64,000 nucleotides of DNA from Massilia rubra (GCF_011682065.1 NZ_VUYU01000028.1:25773-89772), one strand, 5' to 3'; positions 38,058 to 48,093 are shown, numbered from the stretch's first letter. Made by a program: numbers and translations. The notes: a model not told the origin generated them from the sequence alone.

Positions 38058-40358
38058 TTATTCGATTTCGACCGTTTCCGGTGCCGCCGGTGGAGGCGCG
38101 GCGTCGGACTCGGGGAATTCGAGCGTGACCGCATCTTTGTCGTCCATGTCGACCGTGACCCGGCCACCACTGACCAGGCGGCCGAACAGCAGTTCGTCGG
38201 CCAGCGCCTTGCGGATCATGTCCTGGATCAGGCGCGCCATCGGCCGGGCTCCCATCTGCGGATCGAATCCTTTCTTCGCGAGGAACTTGCGCAGTTTCTC
38301 GGTGAAGATGGCTTCGACTTTCTTCTCGTGCAGCTGCTCTTCCAGCTGCATGAGGAACTTGTCGACCACGCGCAGGATGATTTCTTCGTCCAGTGCGCGG
38401 AAGCTGATGGTGGCGTCGATCCGGTTGCGGAACTCCGGCGTGAACATGCGCTTGATGTCGGCCATCTCGTCGCCCGCCGCCTTGGAGTCGGTAAAGCCCA
38501 TCGAGCGCTTGGTCAGGCTCTCTGCGCCGGCATTGGTCGTCATGATGATGATCACGTTGCGGAAGTCCGCCTTGCGACCGTTGTTATCGGTCAGGGTGCC
38601 ATGGTCCATCACCTGCAGCAGGATGTTGAAAATATCCGGATGCGCTTTTTCGATCTCGTCGAGCAGCAGCACCGCGTGCGGCTTCTTGGTGATGGCTTCG
38701 GTCAGCAAGCCACCCTGGTCGAAACCGACGTAGCCCGGCGGCGCGCCGATCAGGCGGCTGACGGCGTGGCGCTCCATGTACTCCGACATGTCGAAGCGAA
38801 TCAGCTCGATGCCGAGGATGAAGGCCAACTGCTTGGCCACCTCGGTCTTGCCGACGCCAGTCGGCCCGGAGAACAGGAAGGAACCAATCGGCTTGTCGGT
38901 CTTGCCCAGGCCGGCGCGCGCCATCTTGATCGCCGACGACAGCGCATCGATGGCGGGCTCCTGCCCGAACACGACGTTGCGCAGGTCGCGGTCGATGGTC
39001 TGGAGCTTGCTGCGGTCGTCCTGGTTGACCGTTTGCGGCGGGATGCGCGCGATCTTGGCGATGATGTCCTCGATCTCGGCCTTGCCGATGGTTTTCTTCT
39101 GCTTCGACTTGGGCAAGATACGTTGCGCCGCGCCGGCTTCGTCGATGACGTCGATCGCCTTGTCGGGCAAATGACGGTCGTTGATGAAGCGCGCCGCCAG
39201 TTCGGCCGCGGTGGAGAGCGCCGACGACGAATACTTCACGCCGTGGTGCTCTTCGAAGCGCGACTTGAGGCCGCGCAGGATCTGGATGGTCTGTTCGACG
39301 GTCGGCTCGTTGACGTCGACCTTCTGGAAGCGACGCGACAGGGCGTGGTCTTTTTCGAACACGCCGCGGAACTCGGTGTAGGTGGTCGCGCCGATGCACT
39401 TGAGCTGGCCGTTGGCGAGCGCAGGCTTGAGCAGGTTGGACGCGTCGAGCGTGCCGCCGGACGCCGAGCCGGCGCCGATGATCGTGTGGATCTCGTCGAT
39501 GAACAGGATGCCGTGCGGGGTTTCCTTGAGCTGCTTGAGGACCGCCTTGAGGCGTTGTTCGAAGTCGCCACGGTACTTGGTGCCGGCCAGCAGCGCGCCC
39601 ATGTCGAGCGAATACACGATGGCATTCTGCAGGATTTCGGGCACTTCTTCCTGCGTGATGCGCCAGGCCAGGCCCTCGGCGATCGCGGTCTTGCCGACCC
39701 CGGCTTCACCGACGAGCAGCGGATTGTTCTTGCGGCGACGGCACAGGATCTGGATCACGCGGTCGACTTCGTCCTCGCGCCCGATCAGGGGATCGATCTT
39801 GCCCTCGGCGGCGGCTTTGTTCAGGTTCTGCGTGAACTGGTCGAGCGGGCTTTCCTTGGCCTGGCCTTCGACTTGCGCCTCTTCCACGCCTTCGGACGTT
39901 TTTTGCGAGTCGACCTGCTGGTCCTTGCGCACGCCATGCGAAATGAAGTTGACCACGTCGAGGCGGGTCACGCCCTGCTGGTGCAGGTAGTAAACCGCGT
40001 GCGAGTCTTTTTCGCCGAAGATCGCCACCAGCACGTTGGCGCCGGTGACTTCCTTCTTGCCATTGGAGGCGGATTGAACGTGCATGATGGCACGCTGGAT
40101 CACACGTTGGAAACCAAGCGTCGGCTGCGTGTCGACCTCGCCCGTGCCAGGCACGGTCGGGGTGTTGTCGCCGATGAAATTGGTCAGCGTCTTGCGCAGG
40201 TCTTCAATGTTGACGGCACAGGCACGCAGCACTTCCGCGGCCGATGGGTTGTCCAGAAGCGCCAGCAGCAAATGCTCAACGGTGATGAATTCATGCCGTG
40301 CTTGCCGAGCTTCGACAAAGGCCATGTGTAAAGAGACTTCCAATTCCTGCGCAATCAT
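38058..40358 (-). CDS. clpA: ATP-dependent Clp protease ATP-binding subunit ClpA
   Basis: This 766-residue AAA+ unfoldase feeds substrates to ClpP. The N-domain starts [20 protein letters not shown]. Walker A motifs are [15 protein letters not shown] (D1) and [15 protein letters not shown] (D2). The ClpP-contacting loop reads RSMGFTDS, where E. coli has IGL, so the hydrophobic-Gly-hydrophobic pattern is kept. Its ATG overlaps the clpS stop by 4 bp. The in-frame opening beyond 40358 lies inside clpS and is not used. Confidence 0.97.
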   Translation of the reverse strand: MIAQELEVSLHMAFVEARQARHEFITVEHLLLALLDNPSAAEVLRACAVNIEDLRKTLTNFIGDNTPTVPGTGEVDTQPTLGFQRVIQRAIMHVQSASNGKKEVTGANVLVAIFGEKDSHAVYYLHQQGVTRLDVVNFISHGVRKDQQVDSQKTSEGVEEAQVEGQAKESPLDQFTQNLNKAAAEGKIDPLIGREDEVDRVIQILCRRRKNNPLLVGEAGVGKTAIAEGLAWRITQEEVPEILQNAIVYSLDMGALLAGTKYRGDFEQRLKAVLKQLKETPHGILFIDEIHTIIGAGSASGGTLDASNLLKPALANGQLKCIGATTYTEFRGVFEKDHALSRRFQKVDVNEPTVEQTIQILRGLKSRFEEHHGVKYSSSALSTAAELAARFINDRHLPDKAIDVIDEAGAAQRILPKSKQKKTIGKAEIEDIIAKIARIPPQTVNQDDRSKLQTIDRDLRNVVFGQEPAIDALSSAIKMARAGLGKTDKPIGSFLFSGPTGVGKTEVAKQLAFILGIELIRFDMSEYMERHAVSRLIGAPPGYVGFDQGGLLTEAITKKPHAVLLLDEIEKAHPDIFNILLQVMDHGTLTDNNGRKADFRNVIIIMTTNAGAESLTKRSMGFTDSKAAGDEMADIKRMFTPEFRNRIDATISFRALDEEIILRVVDKFLMQLEEQLHEKKVEAIFTEKLRKFLAKKGFDPQMGARPMARLIQDMIRKALADELLFGRLVSGGRVTVDMDDKDAVTLEFPESDAAPPPAAPETVEIE

Positions 40359-40657
40359 ACTTCCTCCATCACGCACTGCAGGGGGTGCCCCGCCTTGCGC
40401 GCATGCGTTAATACAAACTCCACTTTGGTACACGCTATATCTTTGGAAAACACGCCACACACTCCCTTGCCATGACGATGGACGGACAGCATGATCTGCG
40501 TGGCCGTCTCTCGGTCTTTGTTGAAGTATTCCTGGATGACGGCGACCACGAACTCCATGGGCGTGTAGTCATCGTTCAGTAGTGCTACCTGGTACAGCGG
40601 CGGCGGCTTGACCGTCTGCCGCTCCAGCAGTTGTTCGGTATCTTGCTTAGTGGCCAT
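40355..40657 (-). CDS. clpS: ClpA adaptor ClpS
   Basis: This 100-residue adaptor delivers N-end-rule substrates to ClpAP. Family motifs are [20 protein letters not shown] and the His-rich [17 protein letters not shown], which form the N-degron pocket. The N-terminal tail (about 1-25) is the ClpA-engaging extension. It is the first gene of clpS-clpA. Confidence 0.97.
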   Translation of the reverse strand: MATKQDTEQLLERQTVKPPPLYQVALLNDDYTPMEFVVAVIQEYFNKDRETATQIMLSVHRHGKGVCGVFSKDIACTKVEFVLTHARKAGHPLQCVMEEV

Positions 40658-40977
40658 ACGCTTATTCTAATGCTTTCGACGATGATGCTATGGGTAAATA
40701 TCAGGGCATGTACATTTGTTTTCCATCTTACGCGTTTTCCGATCTATGCGCAGATGGGACCCCAATTCGGTAAATCAAGAGTTGCTTTTTCGCAGAGTGT
40801 GAAGAAATTGGCAATTCCAATGCAAAAGCGCTTGACTTGAATATTTTTTCAACCAACAATGCGGTTATCGACTTGTACTTATGTACTTGTTGATAAGAAG
40901 TGAGCAGGCTGAGGAGGGGGCAGAAGCTTCTTGCTTTTATGGCTCGTGTGATTGGTTATAATTTTGAAAGTTCTTTT
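40658..40977. other. AT-rich region between clpS and the cold-shock gene
   Basis: This 320-bp region is low in GC and serves as promoter region for both divergent genes. It contains a near-tandem TGTACTT repeat at about 40874-40889, an AGAAGCTTCT palindrome at 40923-40932, and a likely long 5' leader for the cold-shock mRNA. No coding frame has support. Confidence 0.6.
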
Positions 40978-41181
40978 ATGGCAACAGGTACAGTTAAGTG
41001 GTTCAATGATTCCAAAGGTTTTGGCTTCATCACTCCAGATGACGGCGGCGAAGATCTGTTCGCGCACTTCTCCGCAATCAACATGAACGGTTTCAAGACC
41101 CTCAAAGAAGGTCAAAAAGTTCAATTCGAAGTCACGCAAGGCCCTAAAGGCAAGCAAGCTTCCAACATCCAGGCTGCTTAA
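40978..41181 (+). CDS. Cold-shock protein, CspA family
   Basis: This 67-residue single cold-shock domain protein binds single-stranded RNA and DNA. It has [20 protein letters not shown] with RNP1 (KGFGFI) and RNP2-like DLFAHF, and ends QASNIQAA. The ATG at 40978 follows GAAAG; longer in-frame starts lie in the untranslated leader. A strong terminator follows. Confidence 0.96.
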   Translation: MATGTVKWFNDSKGFGFITPDDGGEDLFAHFSAINMNGFKTLKEGQKVQFEVTQGPKGKQASNIQAA

Positions 41182-41195
41182 GCACTCACCGATGT

Positions 41196-41226
41196 AAAAA
41201 GCCCCGCTCTCGAGCGGGGCTTTTTT
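41196..41226 (+). terminator. Terminator after the cold-shock gene
   Basis: AAAAAGCCCCGCTC pairs with GAGCGGGGCTTTTT around a 2-4 base loop, followed by more T. It is 15 bp downstream of the stop codon. Confidence 0.92.
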
Positions 41227-41244
41227 ATCCCCGCTACACATTCC

Positions 41245-41736
41245 ATGACGATCATCTTACAGCTTCTCAGCCTTGCCGACCTGCGCACGCTTGCCGCGGC
41301 GCGCATTCCACGCCACCTCACCACCCACGCCGCCCCCGGCGCCCTGCCACCCCCCTTTGTCGCCCAGCGCGCGCTGGCGCTGATCGAGGCCGGCAAAAGC
41401 CCCGCCTGGTGCGCCACCTTTGTCATGCTGCGCGTGAGCGACCAGATGGTGGTGGGCGCCTGCGGTTTCAAGGATGAGCCACAGGACGGCCAGGTCGAAA
41501 TCGGCTACGCCGTCTCGTCCGACTGGCATGGGCAAGGCATCGCCACCGAGGGCGTGGCCGAACTGGCGCGCATCGCCTTTGCCAGCGGCGCGGTCGAGCG
41601 CGTGCTGGCGCAGATCGCACCAGGCAATACGGCCTCGCTGCGCGTGGTCGGCAAACTCGGCTTCGAGCCTGGCGCCACCGTCGTCGACGCCGAGGGCGAC
41701 ACACTGGTGCAGTGGGTGCTGCGCAAGAGCGCTTGA
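41245..41736 (+). CDS. GNAT family N-acetyltransferase
   Basis: This 163-residue acetyltransferase has the GNAT core: VVGACGFKDEPQDGQVEIGY, then the acetyl-CoA-binding SSDWHGQGIATEGVAELAR and NTASLRVVGKLGFEPG. The pattern resembles RimJ/RimL-type enzymes, but the substrate cannot be told. It is convergent with and adjacent to the GST gene, whose stop begins at the next base. Confidence 0.9.
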   Translation: MTIILQLLSLADLRTLAAARIPRHLTTHAAPGALPPPFVAQRALALIEAGKSPAWCATFVMLRVSDQMVVGACGFKDEPQDGQVEIGYAVSSDWHGQGIATEGVAELARIAFASGAVERVLAQIAPGNTASLRVVGKLGFEPGATVVDAEGDTLVQWVLRKSA

Positions 41737-42375
41737 TCAGGCCTGTACGAAGGCGGCCATCTGGTCGCTCAAGGCTTTCTGGAACGCGGGACGGGCCTCG
41801 CAACGCGCCTGGTAGGCCTTGAGCGTGGGATACTCGTCGATGATGGTGGTGTGGCGCAGCAGGCGCAGCACCGTGGTCATCATCAGGTCGCCCGCGCTGA
41901 AGGCGCCGTCGAGATAGTCGCGCTCGCCAAGCCACGCGGCCAGCTGTCGCAAGCGCACGTGCACGTCGTCCAGCGCGCCGGGGCGACGCAGCCCGGCCCA
42001 CTCCTCGCCGGCGAAAAACAGGTCGATCGCGGCCAGTTGCTGGATCGGCGGCTCGAGCGTATTGAGGGCCGCGAAGATCCAGCTGGCGGCGCGCGCCCTG
42101 CCCGCTTCATCCTTGGGAAACAGGGCGCCGCTGCGCTGCGCGATATGCAGCACGATCGCGCCCGATTCGAACATCGCAAAGTCGCCATCCTGCAGCATCG
42201 GCACCTGGCCGAACGGTTGCAAGGCGAGGTAATCGGGCGCGCCCTGGTCGGCCCGCCCGATCAGGCGAACGTCGTAGGGCAGGCCGGCTTCTTCGAGCGC
42301 CCAGCGCACGCGCAGATCGCGCACCACGCCCTGGGCGAAGGGAGGAACGTATTGGAAGGCACTGATCGTCGGCAT
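41737..42375 (-). CDS. Glutathione S-transferase family protein
   Basis: This 212-residue protein has a thioredoxin-like N-terminal domain (RDLRVRWALEEAGLPYDVRL, FGQVPMLQDGDFAMFESGAI with the cis-Pro and ES glutathione motif) and an all-helical C-terminal domain containing DYLDGAFSAGDLMMTTVLR. The substrate is unknown. It stands alone between the GNAT gene and the subtilase. Confidence 0.92.
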   Translation of the reverse strand: MPTISAFQYVPPFAQGVVRDLRVRWALEEAGLPYDVRLIGRADQGAPDYLALQPFGQVPMLQDGDFAMFESGAIVLHIAQRSGALFPKDEAGRARAASWIFAALNTLEPPIQQLAAIDLFFAGEEWAGLRRPGALDDVHVRLRQLAAWLGERDYLDGAFSAGDLMMTTVLRLLRHTTIIDEYPTLKAYQARCEARPAFQKALSDQMAAFVQA

Positions 42376-42473
42376 GGCGGGATTCTCCGGAAAGTTGATC
42401 TTGATTCCGGATCATAAACCGTTCTGGCCGTCGGGCGCGCCGCCCGCCAGCGGCGGCGCGCCTCATCGACCGA

Positions 42474-44534
42474 TCAGAAGGCCTGCAGTCCCACGCTCTC
42501 CTGCGACTCGGGCGCGCCCGGCGCATTGCGATTGACGCAAACGACACGCCAGTAGTACTCGCCGCCGCTCACCAGCGTCAGCGGCGCCCAGCGCATCGAG
42601 GTGGGTGCGTTTTTGTTGTCGTACCACGTTTCGAAGAACTCCACCGGGAGCCGGCGGTAGGCCTGCGCGGTGCACGATGTTGCGTTCGTCACCTGGTAGG
42701 ACACGGTGACGGGGACGCTGGTTGAAACAGGCGGCACGCCATTGGTCGTCGGCACGCCGTCGACGCTGAACGTGATGACCGGCTCCAGGCCGCGCGCCAC
42801 CCGCGCCGACGCACTGGCGCTATTGGTCTCGCCGTTGGCGGAACGGCAGTCGACATCCCAGCGGTGCACGCCCGGGGCGCGCGTCACGTTGCCCCAATTG
42901 AAGCTGGTCGGACCGGCCAGCTTTTGCTCGACCAGGTTGCCGTCGACATAGGCACGCATATCGCAGCTTTGCGCACCCAGCGCCTCATAGCGCAACTCGA
43001 ACGGGGTGGCGGCGGTCAGCGCCGGGTTGGGCGCCACACCGAGCATGGCCGGGTTGGGGCTCGAGCGCTGGCCGCCGATCTTGAATTCGACAGTCGGCTT
43101 GGCCTTGTGCGCGGCGCCGGCGATGCTGGCCACCCGCAACGGCGTGCCCTGGGTCAGCGCACCACCGCTGACCAGGCGCGCGCGGATCGCGTTTTCCACC
43201 TCGCCCGGCGTGCGCAGGGTGGGCGTGGTTTCGATCAGGCGCGCCGCCAGCGCGCTCACGTGGGGCGCTGCCCACGAGGTGCCGGAACTGACCACGTAGG
43301 TCGATGCGTAGCTGTTCATCCAGGTCGACCTGACGTTCTTGCCAGGCGCCCAGGCATCGACGCAGGCGCCGAAGTTCGAACCCATCTCGGTCACGCCCTT
43401 GGGGTCGAGCGGCGCAAAGGCGCCGCTGCCGTTGAGGGGCTGGGCCGGCTGGCCGTTGCTGTCGATCGCGCCAACGACCAGCGCGCCGTCGGACGGCAGC
43501 TTGTCGTTGAAGCTGTAGAAGCAGGCGTCGTTGTAGCGGTTGCCGGCCGACTGCACGAACACCGCGCCGCGATAGCCGCTGGCGCTGTCCGGTGTGATCA
43601 AGGTGCGCACGCTCTTCTGGAAAGCGGCGACCAGCGGCATGCGGTCGGGTGTCAGGTTGACCATCTGGAAATTGCTCGACAGATTAACCACGCCCATGCG
43701 TCCCTCGGCCAGGATGCGGCGCTTGGCTTCGTCCAGGGCCGCGATCACGTTGGCAAAACTGTTGCTGCCCACCGCGCAGGTCGGGTCGCCGTAGGCCAGC
43801 GAGACCAATTTGGCGCCCGCGTTGACCCCGGTGACGCCAGCGTTGTCGTTCTTGGCGGCGATGATGCCGGCCACGAAGGTCGCATGCGGATACTTGCCGA
43901 TTGAGCAAGCGCCAGGGGCGTTCCAGCGCGCGCTGACCGGCACGTCCACGTGGTTGGCGATGCCGCTGTCGATCACATATACGGTGGTGGCGCCGGTACT
44001 GGCCGCGCTACCGCCAACGGCCTGCACGCCCCACGGCAAGGTGCCGGCGCCGACCTGCACGTCGGTCCACACGGCGCTCGCGCTGGCCTCGGCCTCGATG
44101 TCCGGAGACACCGACTTGATGCGCGGATCGCGCCTGAGCGCCGTCACTTGCTGTTCGGTCAGATAGGCGGCAAAGCCCTGCAAGGTGTGGCTGTAGGCAT
44201 GGGTGGCGGTAAGCCGGTGCGCGGCTTCGACCTCGTGCAGCAGGCGCATCACTTTGCCGTCGTGTTCGGCGCCGAAGCGCGGGTCGCTGAGCGCCTTGGC
44301 CGAATAGCGCTGCGCGGCCGTGTCGGCGAACAGGACGATGTAACGGATGGTACCTGCTTCGTTGCGGATCGGCGCCTGCAATGCCGCCGGGGCTTGCCGC
44401 AGCACCGCAGCGCCAGCCGGCTGGCCCGGCGCAGCGCCGCCGTTCTGGGCGCTGGCGCCGCCCGCCAGCGCCGCAGCGCCGACCACGCCACCGATCACGA
44501 TCGCACACATACGTTTACCAATTGCTCTTGTCAT
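42474..44534 (-). CDS. Secreted S8 (subtilisin-like) serine protease
   Basis: This 686-residue protein has a signal peptide (MCAIVIGGVVGAAALAGGAS), an I9-type propeptide (about 60-155: IRYIVLFADTAAQRYS, HTLQGFAAYLTEQQVTAL) and a subtilase domain with Asp in VYVIDSGIA (189), His in YPHATFVAGI (217) and Ser in SSGTSWAAPH (420). The His block lacks the usual GHGTHVAG form but keeps the His. The last ~180 residues look like two immunoglobulin-like repeats (each with SCDMRAYVDG- or SCTAQAYRRL-type cysteines). AAGGAAG precedes the ATG. It is probably secreted. Confidence 0.9.
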   Translation of the reverse strand: MTRAIGKRMCAIVIGGVVGAAALAGGASAQNGGAAPGQPAGAAVLRQAPAALQAPIRNEAGTIRYIVLFADTAAQRYSAKALSDPRFGAEHDGKVMRLLHEVEAAHRLTATHAYSHTLQGFAAYLTEQQVTALRRDPRIKSVSPDIEAEASASAVWTDVQVGAGTLPWGVQAVGGSAASTGATTVYVIDSGIANHVDVPVSARWNAPGACSIGKYPHATFVAGIIAAKNDNAGVTGVNAGAKLVSLAYGDPTCAVGSNSFANVIAALDEAKRRILAEGRMGVVNLSSNFQMVNLTPDRMPLVAAFQKSVRTLITPDSASGYRGAVFVQSAGNRYNDACFYSFNDKLPSDGALVVGAIDSNGQPAQPLNGSGAFAPLDPKGVTEMGSNFGACVDAWAPGKNVRSTWMNSYASTYVVSSGTSWAAPHVSALAARLIETTPTLRTPGEVENAIRARLVSGGALTQGTPLRVASIAGAAHKAKPTVEFKIGGQRSSPNPAMLGVAPNPALTAATPFELRYEALGAQSCDMRAYVDGNLVEQKLAGPTSFNWGNVTRAPGVHRWDVDCRSANGETNSASASARVARGLEPVITFSVDGVPTTNGVPPVSTSVPVTVSYQVTNATSCTAQAYRRLPVEFFETWYDNKNAPTSMRWAPLTLVSGGEYYWRVVCVNRNAPGAPESQESVGLQAF

Positions 44535-44927
44535 TTTCTTCCTTGTATTGGTTAGCACATCCACGAGTGCGAATATGCAGAATGCGTTGCATAAATATCA
44601 ACAACGACACAAGTGTAACGTAAGTATTGGTCAAAGATTATTAACATTTTGAAAATTAATTATTGCTGTGGAAGCGAGGATGGCGAAGCTATGCACGGGG
44701 CATGTCGCTGCGCATGACGGCTGCATCGGCACGGGTTGGCAAGCCGAAAAAAGGCTGCCGCAGGCGTCGCAAGGCGGCAGGAAACGGGGATATCCAGCAC
44801 CGGGCGGGCGCAGCGCAGCATCGTGGCGCGATACCAACGGCACCGTGTGGCAGTACCGGGAGCATGCCGGCTTTACATCGCAGCCGGGCGTGCAAAACTG
44901 CCTTCCCGACCCGCACAGGAGTTCTTT
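44535..44927. other. Intergenic region, subtilase / desaturase
   Basis: This 393-bp divergent region has an AT-rich 5' leader for the subtilase (to about 44660), then ~270 bp of normal GC. Several short open frames occur in the latter part, but none has a ribosome site or recognisable protein. I call no gene. Confidence 0.55.
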
Positions 44928-45653
44928 ATGCTACCCATCATCTTCGCCGTGTTCGCGGCGTGCTTCGTCCTCGAACGCATCATACCCGGCTGGACATTGC
45001 CGAAAATTCGCACCTGGCCGCTGCGGGTGTTGCTGATCAACGCGGCCCAATTGGGCATCGTGGTGCTGGCCGGGATCAGCTGGGAGCGCTGGCTGTCGGC
45101 CGTGTCCGTGTTCCGGCTGTCGCATTACCTGAACCCGGTCGCGGGCGGGATGCTGGCCTACTTCATCGCCACCTTCGTGTTTTACTGGTGGCACCGCTGG
45201 CGCCATGAAGTCGACTGGCTGTGGCTGCATTTTCACCAGATTCACCACAGCCCGCGCCGCATCGAGGTGATTACCTCGTTCTATAAACATCCGGGGGAAA
45301 TGCTGGTGAACTCGGTCATCGGCAGCTTGCTGGTGTACACCTTGCTGGGACTGTCGCCGGAGGCTGGCGCGTATTACACCCTCTGCACGGCGCTGGGCGA
45401 GTTCTTTTATCACACCAGCGTGCGCACGCCGCGCTGGATCGGCTACGTCTTCCAGCGCCCGGAAATGCACCGCATTCACCATCAGTACGGACGGCACAAG
45501 AACAACTACGGCGATATCGTGTGGTGGGACATGCTGTTCGGGACGTACGAGAATCCGGCGCGCTTCGAGGCGAGCTGCGGCTTCGATGCGGACAAGGAGG
45601 AGCGTCTGGTCGATATGCTGATTTACAAGGATGTGCACCGCGATCCCTCGTAA
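44928..45653 (+). CDS. Sterol desaturase / fatty acid hydroxylase family protein
   Basis: This 241-residue integral membrane di-iron enzyme has the His clusters HRWRHE, HFHQIHH and HRIHHQYGRHKNN in the spacing of the fatty acid hydroxylase superfamily. Membrane helices are at about 2-20, 36-55, 73-90 and 130-150. Substrates of bacterial members include lipids and carotenoids; none can be assigned here. AGGAG lies 7 bp before the ATG. Confidence 0.92.
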   Translation: MLPIIFAVFAACFVLERIIPGWTLPKIRTWPLRVLLINAAQLGIVVLAGISWERWLSAVSVFRLSHYLNPVAGGMLAYFIATFVFYWWHRWRHEVDWLWLHFHQIHHSPRRIEVITSFYKHPGEMLVNSVIGSLLVYTLLGLSPEAGAYYTLCTALGEFFYHTSVRTPRWIGYVFQRPEMHRIHHQYGRHKNNYGDIVWWDMLFGTYENPARFEASCGFDADKEERLVDMLIYKDVHRDPS

Positions 45654-45710
45654 AGGCCAGCGCGGGGGTGAAACGTGACGCATGCACCATGCATGCCGCC
45701 GCAAGCCGCA

Positions 45711-45746
45711 CAACAAAAAGCCCCGCTCTCCTGCGAGAACGGGGCT
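45711..45746 (-). terminator. Terminator after icd
   Basis: AGCCCCG-CTCTC pairs with GAGA-CGGGGCT with one mismatch (45719-45746). Read on the - strand it is followed by TTTTTG. It lies 40 bp after the icd stop and also faces the end of the desaturase gene. Confidence 0.75.
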
Positions 45747-45785
45747 GTGTGCGCCGCACCTGGGCGCAGCGGCATTCATGCAATC

Positions 45786-47039
45786 TTACATCTGCTCGAT
45801 CATCACATCGCCGAAACCGGAGCACGACACTTGGGTCGCGCCTTCCATCAAACGCGCGAAGTCGTAGGTAACCTTTTTCGAGGCGATCGATTTCTGCATC
45901 GACGAGATGATCAGGTCGGCCGCTTCCAGCCAGCCCATGTGACGCAGCATCATTTCAGCCGACAGGATCAGCGAACCCGGGTTCACATAGTCCTTGCCTG
46001 CGTACTTCGGCGCGGTGCCGTGGGTCGCTTCGAACATGGCCACCGAGTCCGACAGGTTGGCGCCCGGCGCGATGCCGATACCGCCCACTTGTGCGGCCAG
46101 CGCGTCGGAGATGTAGTCGCCGTTCAGGTTCAGGGTCGCGATGACGCTGTACTCGGCCGGACGCAACAGGATCTGCTGCAGGAACGCATCGGCGATCGAA
46201 TCCTTGACGATGATGTCCTTGCCGGTCTTCGGATTCTTGAACTTGCACCATGGGCCGCCATCGATCAGCTCGGCGCCGAACTCTTTCTGTGCCAGTGCGT
46301 ACGCCCAATCGCGGAAGCCGCCTTCGGTGTACTTCATGATGTTACCTTTGTGAACGATCGTCACGGAAGGCTTGTCATTGTCGACGGCGTACTGGATCGC
46401 CTTGCGCACCAGGCGCTCGGTGCCTTCGATCGACACTGGCTTGATGCCCAGGCCCGAAGTCTCAGGGAAGCGGATCTTGGTGACGCCCATTTCCTTGATC
46501 AGGAAATCCATCAGTTTCTTGGCGCCTTCGGAACCTTGCTGGTATTCGATACCGGCGTAGATGTCTTCCGAGTTTTCGCGGAAGATGACCATGTCGGTCT
46601 TCTCTGGCTCACGCACTGGCGAAGGCACGCCGGTGAAATAACGCACCGGGCGCAGGCAGACGTACAGGTCGAGCTGCTGGCGCAGGGCGACGTTGAGCGA
46701 ACGGATGCCGCCGCCGACCGGGGTCGTGAGCGGTCCCTTGATCGACACAACGTAGTCCTTCAGCACTTCCAGGGTTTCTTCCGGCAGCCACACGTCCGGG
46801 CCGTACACGGTGGTCGACTTCTCGCCGGCATAGATTTCCATCCAGCTGATCTTGCGCTTGCCGCCGTAGGCCTTGGCCACGGCTGCGTCGATGACCTTGA
46901 TCATGACCGGGCTGATATCGACGCCGGTGCCATCGCCTTCGATGTAGGGAATGACTGGATTATCTGGTACATTCAGCGAAAAATCGGCATTGACCGAGAT
47001 TTTTTGGCCGTCAGCAGGTACTTTGATATGTTGATACAT
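45786..47039 (-). CDS. icd: NADP-dependent isocitrate dehydrogenase
   Basis: This 417-residue enzyme oxidises isocitrate to 2-oxoglutarate in the TCA cycle. Substrate and metal blocks are present: [20 protein letters not shown] (phosphorylatable Ser), [48 protein letters not shown] and [25 protein letters not shown] at 47039 is the usual start; an upstream opening to 47105 is not needed. The length and motifs are of the E. coli type. Confidence 0.97.
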   Translation of the reverse strand: MYQHIKVPADGQKISVNADFSLNVPDNPVIPYIEGDGTGVDISPVMIKVIDAAVAKAYGGKRKISWMEIYAGEKSTTVYGPDVWLPEETLEVLKDYVVSIKGPLTTPVGGGIRSLNVALRQQLDLYVCLRPVRYFTGVPSPVREPEKTDMVIFRENSEDIYAGIEYQQGSEGAKKLMDFLIKEMGVTKIRFPETSGLGIKPVSIEGTERLVRKAIQYAVDNDKPSVTIVHKGNIMKYTEGGFRDWAYALAQKEFGAELIDGGPWCKFKNPKTGKDIIVKDSIADAFLQQILLRPAEYSVIATLNLNGDYISDALAAQVGGIGIAPGANLSDSVAMFEATHGTAPKYAGKDYVNPGSLILSAEMMLRHMGWLEAADLIISSMQKSIASKKVTYDFARLMEGATQVSCSGFGDVMIEQM

Positions 47040-47141
47040 CGTGATCTCCGAAGTGGACGCATAGCAGGCGACAACAATGTTGCGTCTGTCAGGCATGGTC
47101 TGCAATCTGAATTGGTTACTATAAATACGACGAGAGTTGTA

Positions 47142-47155
47142 GTCTTCTATAAGAC
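47142..47155. promoter_or_regulatory. Palindromic operator candidate upstream of icd
   Basis: GTCTTCTATAAGAC is an interrupted palindrome (GTCTT/AAGAC), followed by a further ATAAGAC half site to 47162. It lies about 100 bp upstream of icd and 120 bp upstream of the pseudouridine synthase. The regulator is unknown. Confidence 0.4.
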
Positions 47156-47272
47156 ATAAGACGCGCGTTTCATATTATGCACCAGTATTTTACTAGGCGC
47201 TACGGTTTTGCGACACTAACAAATGGCCCGCCAGGCGAACGGCGGGCCGAACATCTTTCCAGCGACTCAATT

Positions 47273-47836
47273 ATGCCCCTCATTCTCTTTAACAAGCCGT
47301 TCCAGGTGCTGTGCCAGTTCTCGGCCCAGGACGGACGCGAAACCCTGGCCGACTACCTGCGCACGCCCGAGATCTATCCGGCCGGCCGGCTCGACGCCGA
47401 CAGCGAAGGGCTCATGCTGCTCACCGACGATGGCCGCCTGCAGCACAGCATCGCCCATCCGGACCACAAGGAAGCGAAGACCTACCTGGTGCAGGTGGAC
47501 GGCGCGCTCGGTGCGGAGGCATTGGCGCGGCTGCAGGCGCCGCTCGACCTGGGCGACTTTGTCACCAAGCCGTGCAAGGCGGTGCAGATTGCCGAACCGG
47601 GCTGGCTGTGGCCGCGCACGCCGCCGATCCGGGTGCGCGCCGACAAGCCGACCAGCTGGATCGCGATTACTTTGCAGGAGGGGAAGAACCGGCAGGTGCG
47701 CAGGATGACGGCGGCGGTGGGATTGCCGACTTTGCGGCTGGTACGCAGCAGCATCGGGCCGTTTTCGCTGGCCACGCACCCCTTGATGCCGGGGGAATGG
47801 GTGGAAGTGCCGGCCGGGGACATGAAGAAAATCTGA
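47273..47836 (+). CDS. RsuA/RluE-type pseudouridine synthase
   Basis: This 187-residue enzyme makes pseudouridine in rRNA or tRNA. The catalytic block GRLDADSEGLMLLTDDG (about 38-54) and EGKNRQVRRMTAAVG are diagnostic of the RsuA/RluB/E/F branch. No S4 domain is present, as in RluE, so 23S rRNA is the likely target. The ATG at 47273 is chosen because the protein then begins at the usual MPLILFNKPF. Confidence 0.9.
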   Translation: MPLILFNKPFQVLCQFSAQDGRETLADYLRTPEIYPAGRLDADSEGLMLLTDDGRLQHSIAHPDHKEAKTYLVQVDGALGAEALARLQAPLDLGDFVTKPCKAVQIAEPGWLWPRTPPIRVRADKPTSWIAITLQEGKNRQVRRMTAAVGLPTLRLVRSSIGPFSLATHPLMPGEWVEVPAGDMKKI

Positions 47837-47848
47837 AGCGTAGCCAGA

Positions 47849-48088
47849 ACCGGGCTTGTTTCTACGCCGGGGTCAGACCCCGGTTTTGCTTGTTGGGGGT
47901 CTGACCCCGGTGTAGAAACAAGCCCGGTTTTGCTTGCCTGGGGTCTGACCCCGGTGTAGAAACAAGCCCGGTTTGGCGAAAAAGGAGAATCAGTCAGTTT
48001 CCAAGTCGCAATTCTCAAACCGGGGTCAGACCCCAGGCAGGCAACACCGGGGTCTGACCCCGGTTTAAGAATTGCGACTTGGAAACTG
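47849..48088. repeat. Nested GGGGTC(A/T)GACCCC palindrome array
   Basis: Five cores occur: 47867-47883, 47896-47910, 47940-47954, 48020-48034 and 48047-48063. Cores two and three are followed by the same GTGTAGAAACAAGCCCGG (direct repeat), and core one carries its reverse (inverted repeat). Cores four and five sit inside a 21-bp perfect inverted repeat (47995-48015 and 48068-48088, with AAGTCGCAATTCT). At least two different palindromic units appear inserted into or beside one another. Confidence 0.85.
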
Positions 48089-48093
48089 CACAC

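Noticed and set aside
44663..44927. Open frames between the subtilase and the desaturase gene
   Set aside because: They are short, Arg-rich or low complexity, lack a ribosome site, and one simply runs into the desaturase in a different or upstream-extended frame.
47849..48088. Possible CRISPR array from repeated GGGGTCTGACCCC units
   Set aside because: Repeat orientation alternates, spacing is irregular, spacers are partly repeated and no cas genes are near. Palindromic REP-type elements explain it better.
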